Assembly (NCBI GenBank): GCA_913009475.1
Contig: CAJVYJ010000065.1
Coordinates: forward strand, 1 to 8,911
Direction: 5' to 3'
DNA length: 8,911 bases
Origin: an uncultured Actinomycetes bacterium
GTDB taxonomy: Bacteria; Actinomycetota; Aquicultoria; CAJVYJ01
In this document: in pieces, positions 1 to 6,598 of the stretch
Layout of the letters: each line of letters starts with the position of its first letter
Numbering within the stretch: the first letter of the stretch is position 1
Position numbers and translations under genes: made by a program
Notes under the pieces: generated by a model
Told to the model about the DNA's origin: nothing
Database searches by the model: none
What the model saw: only the letters and a program-made list of their open reading frames with translations

Positions 1-155
1 AAATAAATGAACTGGGTATTGGCCCCGGTGGCTTAGGCGGCAAAAGCACCGCTTTGGGAGTCTCGGTAATAACAGCCCCGACTCATATGGCATGCTTGCC
101 GGTGGCGATAAATATGGGCTGCAATAGTTTAAGGTCCGTCGAAATTAAAGTTTGA
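1..155 (+). CDS. Class I fumarate hydratase, alpha subunit (3' end only)
   Basis: This is the C-terminal 50 residues of the catalytic N-terminal half of an oxygen-sensitive, [4Fe-4S]-dependent class I fumarase (FumA-N/TtdA type), which interconverts fumarate and malate in the cytoplasm. The reading frame enters at base 3 and stops with TGA at 153-155. The visible stretch has the family's glycine-rich NELGIGPGGLGGK motif, followed by the TAPTHMACLPVAINMGC segment near the usual end of the subunit. A tartrate dehydratase alpha subunit has the same motifs, so the substrate is not settled by this fragment. The matching beta subunit lies at 1135-1677, after an intervening gene at 184-1101 rather than directly adjacent. 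The 5' part is outside the window. Confidence 0.85.
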   Translation, partial: INELGIGPGGLGGKSTALGVSVITAPTHMACLPVAINMGCNSLRSVEIKV

Positions 156-183
156 TAAGTCTAATACGATAAGTGGGAGAAAA

Positions 184-1101
184 ATGAGAATATTCTTTAC
201 CGGCGGGACCGGCTTTATCGGTCGGAATCTAATAGCTGCTTTAATCAAAAGAGGCGATGAAGTTACAACCATAAGCCGCCACCCGGACAACGCCAAAAAA
301 ATATTGAGTGAGAAGGTTACTATAATCAGCGGCGATCCGGCCCAGCCCGGTAGTTGGCAACAAACGGCCGCTGAGAGTGACGCGATAATTAATCTTTGCG
401 GCGCGCCCATATTAGATAAAAAATGGAATGAGAAACGCAAACAACTGCTGCTTGATTCCCGGATATTGCCGACAAGAAGAATAGTTGAAGCGCTAAGCCA
501 AACAGAGACACGACCTAAAGTATTTATCAGTGGTTCCGCCATGAGTTATTATGGCAGCCACGGTGACGAAGAGCTCACGGAAAGTGATAAGTACGGAGAT
601 GATTTCAGCGCCAAATTATGCCGGCAATGGGAAGATGAAGCCAATAAAGCTATGGATTTAGAAGTGCGCTTAGTTAATCTGCGCACCAGTGATGTCCTTG
701 GCCGCGAAGGCGGGATGCTCTCGAAGATGCTGCCGCCTTTTAAGTTTTTCATCGGCGGACCGTTTGGCAACGGCCGACAATATGTCTCCTGGATACACAT
801 TGATGACTATATAAATATTGTCCTAAGAGCGCTGGTTGATGAGAATATAAGCGGACCGCTCAATATGGCGGCGCCAAATCCGGTTACAAACAAGGAATTC
901 GCTAAGATTCTCGCCCGGGTGCTAAAACGGCCCAGTTGGCTCCCGCTACCTGGTTTTATTATTAAGTTGTTATTTGGCGAAGGCGCTGTATTACTCTTGG
1001 AAGGCGAAAAAATAATCCCCAAGAAAGTACTGGACAACGGTTATAAATTTAAATTCAATGAACTTGAGCCGGCGCTAAGCAATCTACTATTTCGGGAGTG
1101 A
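184..1101 (+). CDS. TIGR01777-family epimerase-like NAD(P)-binding protein
   Basis: A 305-residue protein of the extended short-chain dehydrogenase superfamily, of the YfcH/SDR39U1 (TIGR01777) type and of normal family length. The Rossmann motif GGTGFIG is at residues 7-13. The INLCGAPI and KKWNEKRKQ segments, the SGSAMSYYGSHGD active-site region, LPPFKFFIGGPFGNGRQYVSWIHIDD and the APNPVTNKEFA block all match the family in order. It probably binds NAD(P)H, but the substrate is unknown across the family and the usual YxxxK catalytic lysine is not evident. The ATG at 184 follows a GGGAG ribosome-binding site at 175-179 with short 4-base spacing. It starts 28 bases after the fumarase alpha stop and its last codons carry the likely Shine-Dalgarno of the fumarase beta gene, so the three genes are probably co-transcribed. 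Confidence 0.9.
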   Translation: MRIFFTGGTGFIGRNLIAALIKRGDEVTTISRHPDNAKKILSEKVTIISGDPAQPGSWQQTAAESDAIINLCGAPILDKKWNEKRKQLLLDSRILPTRRIVEALSQTETRPKVFISGSAMSYYGSHGDEELTESDKYGDDFSAKLCRQWEDEANKAMDLEVRLVNLRTSDVLGREGGMLSKMLPPFKFFIGGPFGNGRQYVSWIHIDDYINIVLRALVDENISGPLNMAAPNPVTNKEFAKILARVLKRPSWLPLPGFIIKLLFGEGAVLLLEGEKIIPKKVLDNGYKFKFNELEPALSNLLFRE

Positions 1102-1110
1102 TAAACTATC
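1094..1110 (+). promoter_or_regulatory. Shine-Dalgarno GGGAG and apparent ATC start of fumarase beta
   Basis: GGGAG at 1094-1098 overlaps the end of the epimerase-like gene (stop 1099-1101) and is 9 bases from ATC at 1108-1110. No ATG, GTG or TTG lies in frame between the upstream in-frame stop (1102-1104) and the TTG at 1135. Either a non-AUG start is used or a consensus error has hidden an ATG. The layout suggests translational coupling to the upstream gene. Confidence 0.45.
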
Positions 1111-1134
1111 GATACACCTATAATAAAAGCCAGT

Positions 1135-1677
1135 TTGCCCCTAAGAAGAGAGACGGCGCTCAAACTTAGAGCTGGTGACCTGGTAGAACTCAGCGGAGTA
1201 GTTTACACCGCCCGGGACCAAGCACATAAACGTCTGATAAAAGCAATTGAGGCAGGAGAAACATTGCCGATAGCGCTAAGTGACCAGACCATTTATTATG
1301 CCGGCCCGGCCCCGGGCAGAAGCGATCAGATTATCGGTTCCATCGGCCCGACTACCTCCAGCCGCATGGATGCTTTTACGCCCCGCCTGTTGGCCGCCGG
1401 AGTCCGAGCGCTAATAGGAAAAGGTGACCGTTCACAAATGGTCGTCAACGCGATTAAAGAAAACGTGGCCGTTTACTTTATAACCACCGGAGGCGCCGCC
1501 GCTTACCTTTCGCAATTTATCCAAAGAGCGAATATAGTAGCCTGGCCGGAATTAGGCCCGGAAGCAATCTATAAGCTTGATGTTAAAAACTTTCCAGCTG
1601 TGGTAGCAATAGATAGTAGAGGTGAAAATATATTTAACCGAAACAAGAAACCATACATCCTTGAAAGCAATGAGTAA
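1135..1677 (+). CDS. Class I fumarate hydratase, beta subunit (C-terminal domain protein)
   Basis: The beta half of a two-subunit class I fumarase (FumA-C/TtdB fold), which contributes to the active site formed with the alpha subunit at 1-155. Diagnostic segments in order are LRAGDLVELSGVVYTARDQAHKRL without gaps near the N terminus, YYAGPAPG, GPTTSSRMDAFTPRLL, IGKGDRS, TTGGAAAYLS and LGPEAIYKLDV. These match the family from strand 1 to its end. The first standard start codon is TTG at 1135, used here for the coordinates, but it has no ribosome-binding site and removes the first beta strand. The frame is open from 1105, and an ATC at 1108 lies 9 bases after GGGAG (1094-1098). Translation from 1108 gives an N terminus (IDTPIIKASLPL) that fits the family better. 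A tartrate dehydratase beta subunit is the main alternative. Confidence 0.88.
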   Translation: MPLRRETALKLRAGDLVELSGVVYTARDQAHKRLIKAIEAGETLPIALSDQTIYYAGPAPGRSDQIIGSIGPTTSSRMDAFTPRLLAAGVRALIGKGDRSQMVVNAIKENVAVYFITTGGAAAYLSQFIQRANIVAWPELGPEAIYKLDVKNFPAVVAIDSRGENIFNRNKKPYILESNE

Positions 1678-1760
1678 AAGTGCTATTTTTAAAATAAGGG
1701 GAAAAACTGAAAATATTTATACGCTACTAAGATTTTATTTTAGCTATTAATTTTTGGCAG

Positions 1761-1779
1761 GGCCTTTTAGTAAAAGGTC
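1761..1779 (+). promoter_or_regulatory. Leader hairpin in front of the ClC gene
   Basis: GGCCTTT (1761-1767) pairs with AAAGGTC (1773-1779, one G-U pair) around a five-base loop. It sits directly before the AGGGGG ribosome-binding site of the ClC gene at 1781-1786. There is no T-run after it, so it does not look like an intrinsic terminator for the fumarase operon. A role in controlling ClC translation is inference only. The rest of the 1678-1794 gap is AT-rich with no clear promoter or gene. Confidence 0.35.
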
Positions 1780-1794
1780 AAGGGGGAAACAAAA

Positions 1795-3564
1795 ATTAAC
1801 TCGCGTTATATTGATCCGCCTAAGAGTATTTTACTCAAGGCAAAAAATATCGATTGGTATAATCTTACTTATTTTCGCAAATGGATGGTTTTAGCGGGAA
1901 TAACCGGCGTCATTGGCGGTTTGGGTACCATCGCTTTTAATTTTCTTCTTAACAGCTCAATAGAATTTGTGCAATATTTAGTTACCATCCTACCTGACCC
2001 GCGCTTGATTTTTCTAATTCCCGCCCTTGGCGGTTTGGCTAATGGTATCTTAAAATATTTTACCGTGCCGGAATCTTTCAACAGTTGCTGCGCTACCGAT
2101 GCTTGCATTGAAGCTGTTCACGAACATAAAGGTGAAGTAAAAAGCAGAGTCCCGCTTGTTTATATGATAGCCGCGTCTTTGACTATCGGCTCCGGCGGCA
2201 GTTCCGGGCGCGAATGTCCAACGGCCTTTATCGGCAGCGGACTCGGTTCAATCGCCTATAAGATAGTCAAGAAATTAAAATTAAACCGGCTCTTTAATTT
2301 TAAATTAGACCAGAGTGACAGCCGTCTGATGGCTACGTCGGGAGCCGCTTCCGGCTTGGGAGCTATTTTTAGAGCCCCGTTCGGTTCCGCCCTTTTCAGC
2401 TCCGAGGTACTATATACGCGCGGGTTCGAGGTCGGCATTATATTTCCCTCCATCATCGCCGCTGTTATCAGTTATGCAATATTTTCCACGGTCTATGGCT
2501 TTGAACCTCTTTACCAGGCTAAAGCAAACTGGAATTTCACCATCGGCTCACTATTCTTCTATCTCATTATCGCGCTGATATGTACCGGAGTCGGAGTTCT
2601 TTATACTTTAACTTTTCACCGAACTTTTCGCCTCTTTCACGACGCAAAGATACCAAATTATGTTAAACCCGCCATCGGCGGTTTATTAGAAGGTTTATTA
2701 GTCTTGATATTGCCGCAAGTCTGGGGCATGGGTTATGACGTCATTCAAAATATTATCGACTTCAAGCTGGCTTTAGGCCTGATGTTGGTACTGATTGTCG
2801 GCAAAACTTTAGCTACTTCATTTACCATCGGCTCAGGGGGCAGCGGTGGTGTAATCGCACCGTCTTTGTTTGTCGGCGCCTTGGTCGGCAGTTCTGTTGG
2901 TTCGATTATGACCAGCTTAATACCCCAATTCAGGGGCGAACCTTATATCTTCGCCATTATCGGGATGGGTGCCTTTTTCGCTTCCGTCAGCAAAGCTCCC
3001 ATCTCCACTTCCATCTTGTTGGTGGAATCGACCAGAAATTATAGTTTACTAATACCGCTGCTCTTCGCCAATACTATGGCTTATATGGTATCCGGCCACA
3101 TTACTATTTACAGCAGCCAAAAAAAGGAGTATAAGCCGGAAGCAGAGGATGTTTTCGCCACTATAACGGCTAAAGATATAATCCAGCCGGTAAAATTATT
3201 ATTCTCACCCCAAGATAAACTCTCTAAAGTCTTTTCCACCATCAGGTCACAGCCCCGACAAGACTTCCCTTACGCCGTTACCAATAAGAACAATGAACTT
3301 ATCGGTGTGCTGACCTGGAATGAAGTCCGTTCCGTGCCCATTAAGGACCGAGACGCTACTTTTGTGAGTGACGTAATGATGGCGGACCCCTTTATGATCA
3401 GCGCGGATGTCTCGGCGCATTATATTATTGATCTGCTCCATGAGCATAATATCAAGCATACTTTTATCGTAGAAGATACGGATACCAACAAACTGTTGGG
3501 ATTAATCAGTCGAGCTTGCATAATAACTTATTACGACGACCTCCTGCCACATCTGAAACTATAA
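1795..3564 (+). CDS. ClC-family chloride channel/transporter with C-terminal CBS pair
   Basis: A multi-helix inner-membrane ClC protein moving chloride or a similar anion. Numbering from the ATG at 1885 (559 residues): the gating-glutamate motif appears as GRECP at 108-112 (E110), preceded by TIGSGGSSG. The inner-gate segment FRAPFGSALFSSEVLY is at 162-177, and the third anion-site motif GSGGSGGVIAPSLF is at 316-329. A CBS-domain pair occupies about 422-559. The residue at the inner proton-glutamate position is valine (V175), as in ClC channels. The start is set at ATT 1795, 8 bases after AGGGGG (1781-1786). This adds 30 residues (589 in total) and restores the helix before the ATG, which otherwise cuts into the first membrane helix (RKWMVLAGITG). 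No ATG/GTG/TTG occurs in frame between the stop at 1771 and 1885. A conservative annotation would start at 1885. The family call is firm; the start and ion selectivity are not. Confidence 0.93.
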   Translation: MNSRYIDPPKSILLKAKNIDWYNLTYFRKWMVLAGITGVIGGLGTIAFNFLLNSSIEFVQYLVTILPDPRLIFLIPALGGLANGILKYFTVPESFNSCCATDACIEAVHEHKGEVKSRVPLVYMIAASLTIGSGGSSGRECPTAFIGSGLGSIAYKIVKKLKLNRLFNFKLDQSDSRLMATSGAASGLGAIFRAPFGSALFSSEVLYTRGFEVGIIFPSIIAAVISYAIFSTVYGFEPLYQAKANWNFTIGSLFFYLIIALICTGVGVLYTLTFHRTFRLFHDAKIPNYVKPAIGGLLEGLLVLILPQVWGMGYDVIQNIIDFKLALGLMLVLIVGKTLATSFTIGSGGSGGVIAPSLFVGALVGSSVGSIMTSLIPQFRGEPYIFAIIGMGAFFASVSKAPISTSILLVESTRNYSLLIPLLFANTMAYMVSGHITIYSSQKKEYKPEAEDVFATITAKDIIQPVKLLFSPQDKLSKVFSTIRSQPRQDFPYAVTNKNNELIGVLTWNEVRSVPIKDRDATFVSDVMMADPFMISADVSAHYIIDLLHEHNIKHTFIVEDTDTNKLLGLISRACIITYYDDLLPHLKL

Positions 3565-3589
3565 ATTAAGACCGTTTAACAACTATTTT

Positions 3590-3629
3590 TGCCGGTAAAG
3601 GTTCTATTTGCTCCGGCATCACTTTTTTT
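3590..3629 (+). terminator. Probable Rho-independent terminator after the ClC gene
   Basis: TGCCGG (3590-3595) pairs with CCGGCA (3613-3618) around a 17-base loop that can add an AAA/TTT pairing. It is followed 4 bases later by seven T residues at 3623-3629. It lies 26 bases after the ClC stop codon and before the tmk promoter region, which is the expected place for the end of that transcript. The loop is long, so strength is uncertain. Confidence 0.55.
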
Positions 3630-3654
3630 ATTATTAAACAGTCTCAAATTAAAA

Positions 3655-3684
3655 TTTAGATAGCGCCTTTTATTCCCTTATGAT
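3655..3684 (+). promoter_or_regulatory. tmk: Possible promoter for tmk (near-leaderless)
   Basis: A -10-like TATGAT at 3679-3684 with a weak -35-like TTTAGA at 3655-3660 (18-base spacer). The -10 ends 6 bases before TTG at 3691 and 12 bases before ATG at 3697. No Shine-Dalgarno sequence is seen before either codon, so a leaderless or five-base-leader mRNA is likely if the promoter is real. Confidence 0.35.
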
Positions 3685-3696
3685 AACTTGTTGACC

Positions 3697-4311
3697 ATGA
3701 AGTTATTTATCACCTTTGAGGGCGGAGAAAACTCAGGCAAGACTACGCAAATTCAACTCCTAGCCGACTACTTACGGCGTGAGGGTCATATTATTGTGGC
3801 CACGCGAGAGCCGGGCGGCACTAGAATAGGCGAACAAATTAGAGACTTACTATTAGATTCCGACTTATCTGAGATGGACAGACACACTGAAGCCCTTTTA
3901 TATGCCGCCAGTCGTGCCCAGTTAGCGCGTGAAGTCATTCGTCCGGCTTTAGAGCAAGGCCATATCGTCATATGTGACCGTTACATTGACTCGTCAATCG
4001 CTTATCAAGCCTATGCCCGCGGACTTGAGCGCGAGATAGTAACCGATATAAGTCAATGGGCAACGGGCGACTTAACACCTGATATAACTTTTTTGCTTAA
4101 ACTACCACCGGAAAAAGGATTGTTGCGCGCCGGCGGAAAAACCGACCGCATCGAAGAAGAGCGATTATCTTTTCATCAACAAGTTGCGCTGGGTTATGAT
4201 AAGCTGGCCGCTGATAATCCCGAGAGGTTCCGAGTCATTGAAGCCGACAACAACATTGAAATCGTCCACGCTAACATTGTTGACCTGCTTAAACAACGCT
4301 TAAAATCATAA
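3697..4311 (+). CDS. tmk: Thymidylate kinase (dTMP kinase)
   Basis: Phosphorylates dTMP to dTDP with ATP, the step needed for dTTP synthesis, in the cytoplasm. The protein is 204 residues, normal for the family. The P-loop FEGGENSGKTT is at residues 7-17, with asparagine where glycine or aspartate is more usual. The REPGGT dTMP-binding motif is at 37-42, the DRY motif at 94-96 is followed by the SSIAYQ segment, and the LID region carries RAGGKTDRIE. ATG at 3697 gives the N terminus typical of the family. TTG at 3691 is an alternative that adds two residues and would be exactly leaderless from the -10 at 3679-3684. It is followed by holB and ricT, a common bacterial arrangement, though holB appears to have its own promoter. 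Confidence 0.96.
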   Translation: MKLFITFEGGENSGKTTQIQLLADYLRREGHIIVATREPGGTRIGEQIRDLLLDSDLSEMDRHTEALLYAASRAQLAREVIRPALEQGHIVICDRYIDSSIAYQAYARGLEREIVTDISQWATGDLTPDITFLLKLPPEKGLLRAGGKTDRIEEERLSFHQQVALGYDKLAADNPERFRVIEADNNIEIVHANIVDLLKQRLKS

Positions 4312-4314
4312 TAC

Positions 4315-4343
4315 TTTATAGATTCCCTTATCGCTGATATAAT
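4315..4343 (+). promoter_or_regulatory. holB: Promoter for holB giving a leaderless mRNA
   Basis: A perfect -10 hexamer TATAAT at 4338-4343 and a partial -35 TTTATA at 4315-4320 with a 17-base spacer. The -10 ends 6 bases before the ATG at 4350, so transcription should begin at or next to the start codon. No Shine-Dalgarno sequence is present in the 38-base gap after tmk. Confidence 0.55.
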
Positions 4344-4349
4344 TTACTT

Positions 4350-5501
4350 ATGGAAAACAATAATTCTCTATGGCAGGAGATTATCGGCCATCGAGATATT
4401 TTATCGCGTTTAAAAAACGCTATTAATCAAAACCAGGTGGCCCATGCCTATCTGTTTTCAGGCCCGAAAGGTGTTGGTAAGCTATCCGTCGCTACTCGCT
4501 TCGCGGCTGCTTTAAACTGCGAATTAAGAGATAACACTCTGGATAACTCACCATGTGGCCACTGTATAAGCTGTAAAAATATTTTAAAAAGAACTCACCG
4601 CGATACCTATTTTATCCAGCCGGAAGGCAACGCTATAACAATTGCTCAAATCCGCGACATTCGTAAACTGGTTCAACTAAAAAACTACGGTTCCGAGTAT
4701 AAAGTAATTATTATTGATGAAGCCGATACTATGAATAGGCCGGCCGCCAATTCCTTGTTAAAGATAATCGAAGAACCGCCCGGCCCAGTGGTGTTTATTT
4801 TAATCGCCGCCAACCATGAGACGTTACCGCTGACCATTGTCTCTCGATGCAGATTAGTCACTTTCCAACGGTTGCGACTGGCCGAAATCAAGAATTTTTT
4901 AATCGCTGAATTTGCATTAGAGCCGGATTCAGCTAAAACAATTGCGTTCTTAAGTCGCGGCATAATGGCTAAAGCCATAGATCTAGCGGCAGACAATAAT
5001 TTTTTTAAGCGTCGGGAGCGGGTCATAGAAGCTATCTCCGAAATAAAAGACACGGGGCCGGGACGTCTGTCGTTGCTGGCGGAAAACCTTATTCAACACA
5101 TAAATAGAGAGTTGGCGCGCGTGAAAGAACGCCAGCAAAAATACCTGGATAAACTAGTCGAGCAAAGCACTAATAAAACACATGCCGGCCGCATAAAAAA
5201 GCAGCAGTCCAAGAAAGATAAACGAGAGCTGGCTCGATTGGAGAGGTCCGCTTTTGATGATATACTAACTAACTTAAACTCTATCTATCGGGACGCGGTC
5301 TTGCTGGCCGTTGGTGGAGATGATAATTTAACGGCCAATATTGACATCGTGCCTGAACTTAAAAAAATAGCCACGGCCACCGGCATTGCCAACGGCCTGG
5401 CAGCCGGCTCCCATGTGCGAAAGGCCAGAGAGATGCTCTATAGTAACGTCAGCCCGGAACTGGCCCTAGAATATTTATTCTTTAGTTTACAGGAGGCTTA
5501 A
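4350..5501 (+). CDS. holB: DNA polymerase III delta-prime subunit
   Basis: The stator subunit of the clamp loader that places the beta sliding clamp on DNA. The protein is 383 residues. The AAA+ domain starts with WQEIIGHRDI and HAYLFSGPKGVGK. The degenerate P-loop at 38-46 reads GPKGVGKLS, with leucine where Thr/Ser would follow Lys, in keeping with delta-prime and unlike the ATP-hydrolysing DnaX. Four cysteines for zinc are at 57, 69, 72 and 75. Walker B VIIIDEAD is at 119-126, followed by NSLLKIIEEPP and the SRC motif at 165-167. A lysine/arginine-rich, probably coiled-coil insertion at roughly 250-300 precedes the C-terminal collar with its IYRDAVLLA segment. Similar basic insertions are known in actinobacterial and Chloroflexota delta-prime proteins. 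Its neighbours tmk and ricT support holB over dnaX. Confidence 0.92.
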   Translation: MENNNSLWQEIIGHRDILSRLKNAINQNQVAHAYLFSGPKGVGKLSVATRFAAALNCELRDNTLDNSPCGHCISCKNILKRTHRDTYFIQPEGNAITIAQIRDIRKLVQLKNYGSEYKVIIIDEADTMNRPAANSLLKIIEEPPGPVVFILIAANHETLPLTIVSRCRLVTFQRLRLAEIKNFLIAEFALEPDSAKTIAFLSRGIMAKAIDLAADNNFFKRRERVIEAISEIKDTGPGRLSLLAENLIQHINRELARVKERQQKYLDKLVEQSTNKTHAGRIKKQQSKKDKRELARLERSAFDDILTNLNSIYRDAVLLAVGGDDNLTANIDIVPELKKIATATGIANGLAAGSHVRKAREMLYSNVSPELALEYLFFSLQEA

Positions 5502-5508
5502 AAAATTG
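5491..5508 (+). promoter_or_regulatory. Strong Shine-Dalgarno and TTG start of ricT
   Basis: AGGAGG at 5491-5496 lies inside the last codons of holB (stop 5499-5501) and 9 bases before TTG at 5506. This decides the TTG start and suggests coupling to holB. Confidence 0.7.
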
Positions 5509-6396
5509 ATTAATGCTGTCGGAATCTCTTTTCGACATAGTGGAAAAGTACATTATTATAATCCGAACGGATATACGCTGGCAAGCGGGGACCATGTAAT
5601 AGTTAAGTCCGCTAACGGCTTGGAGTTTGGTGATGTCGACCAGCCGCCTTTTGATATCCCGGAAGAAAATATCACCAGGCCTCTAAAGAAAATTATTAGG
5701 CCGGCCACCAATGAAGATCAGGTTGATTTAGCCAAGAATCAAGCCACGGAAAAAGAGGCATTCCAAAAAGCACTGGAACGAATAGCTGAATTTAAGCTGG
5801 ACATGCACCTAATACGTGTCGAATTATTATTTGACAGATCAAAGATGACTTTTTACTTTTCCTCAGATGAGCGAATCGACTTTCGTGAATTGGTCAAGGA
5901 TTTAGCCGGTATTTTTAAGACACGCATAGAACTGCGCCAAGTAGGTGTGCGCGACAAAGCCAGGATGATAGGCGGGTTGGGCCACTGCGGGCAGCGACTC
6001 TGCTGCACGGTTTTTTTAAATAATTTTGACCCCATATCCATAAGAATGGCAAAAGAACAAAGCTTAAATTTAAATCCGCAAAAAATCTCAGGTGTCTGCG
6101 GACGTTTAATGTGTTGTCTGCGCTATGAGTATAAAAACTATAAAGATTTCAATAAACTCGCGCCTAAAAAAGGGTCGATGATAGAGACCGCTACCGGTGA
6201 GACAGGTAAGGTGCTTAATATTAATGCCGTCAAAGAAGTGATAACCATCAAAAATAAAGAAGGTATCTTAAGTCAAGTCACCCTGGATGAACTTAAGCAA
6301 TGCGATTGCGGGCAAGATTGCCAATGTAATAAAAATAACGGCAAAAAGCACAATAACAAAGCTAAGCCTGTTACGAACCCGAAGAATAAAAACTGA
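5506..6396 (+). CDS. ricT: PSP1 domain protein, RicT/YaaT type
   Basis: A 296-residue PSP1-family protein. In Bacillus subtilis the orthologue RicT joins RicA and RicF in an iron-sulfur complex that promotes RNA processing by RNase Y and affects biofilm and sporulation. RicA and RicF are not seen here. The N-terminal GLEFGDV segment is at 38-44, the FYFSSDERIDFRELVKDLA block follows, and the conserved cysteines are at 161, 166 and 167 (HCGQRLCC) and at 198, 203 and 204 (CGRLMCC). These fit the iron-sulfur ligands of the family. After the domain, an extra CxCxxxCxC cluster (266, 268, 272, 274) precedes a lysine/asparagine-rich tail. The start is the TTG at 5506. It follows holB by 4 bases, the classical tmk-holB-ricT order. 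Confidence 0.9.
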   Translation: MINAVGISFRHSGKVHYYNPNGYTLASGDHVIVKSANGLEFGDVDQPPFDIPEENITRPLKKIIRPATNEDQVDLAKNQATEKEAFQKALERIAEFKLDMHLIRVELLFDRSKMTFYFSSDERIDFRELVKDLAGIFKTRIELRQVGVRDKARMIGGLGHCGQRLCCTVFLNNFDPISIRMAKEQSLNLNPQKISGVCGRLMCCLRYEYKNYKDFNKLAPKKGSMIETATGETGKVLNINAVKEVITIKNKEGILSQVTLDELKQCDCGQDCQCNKNNGKKHNNKAKPVTNPKNKN

Positions 6397-6428
6397 AATG
6401 ATTTAGGACGCGCTTTGCGGTGCTCCTA

Positions 6429-6504
6429 GCCGACGTAGCTCAGATGGTAGAGCAGCTCACTCGTAATGAGCAGGTCAGCGGTTCGAATCCGCTCGTCGGC
6501 TCCA
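6429..6504 (+). tRNA. tRNA-Thr (anticodon CGT)
   Basis: A complete 76-base cloverleaf. The acceptor stem is GCCGACG (6429-6435) with CGTCGGC (6494-6500), discriminator T and an encoded CCA at 6502-6504. The D arm is GCTC...GAGC, and the anticodon stem GCTCA/TGAGC encloses a loop with anticodon CGT at 6462-6464, reading ACG. The T arm is AGCGG-TTCGAAT-CCGCT. It lies 32 bases after ricT with no obvious promoter of its own. No duplicate of its 3' end is present in the window, so there is no sign of integration at this tRNA within view. Confidence 0.97.
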
Positions 6505-6563
6505 AATAATATATATTTAGTGTCGAATTTCGTTAATATTATATGAATTTTGTCTATTGCTAC

Positions 6564-6592
6564 TTGACATATTTACATCAATTTTGTAAGAT
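6564..6592 (+). promoter_or_regulatory. Near-consensus promoter of the ATPase gene, leaderless
   Basis: A perfect -35 TTGACA at 6564-6569, a 17-base spacer and a -10 TAAGAT at 6587-6592. The -10 ends 6 bases before ATG 6599, so transcription is predicted to begin at the start codon. No ribosome-binding site lies before the ATG. Confidence 0.7.
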
Positions 6593-6598
6593 AATATC

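Noticed and set aside
129..542. A 137-codon minus-strand open frame.
   Set aside because: It is antisense to the well-supported epimerase-like gene, has no recognisable domain and no proper start context.
1678..1794. A riboswitch, for example fluoride-type, in front of the ClC gene.
   Set aside because: Only one small hairpin is visible; I could not recognise the conserved core of any known riboswitch class.
1869..2108. A minus-strand open frame opposite the ClC start.
   Set aside because: It is a shadow of the ClC coding frame; the sense frame carries family motifs throughout.
6505..6560. AT-rich inverted stretch after the tRNA as a terminator or attachment site.
   Set aside because: Pairing is only about seven A/T bases and no copy of the tRNA 3' end recurs in the window, so neither is supported.
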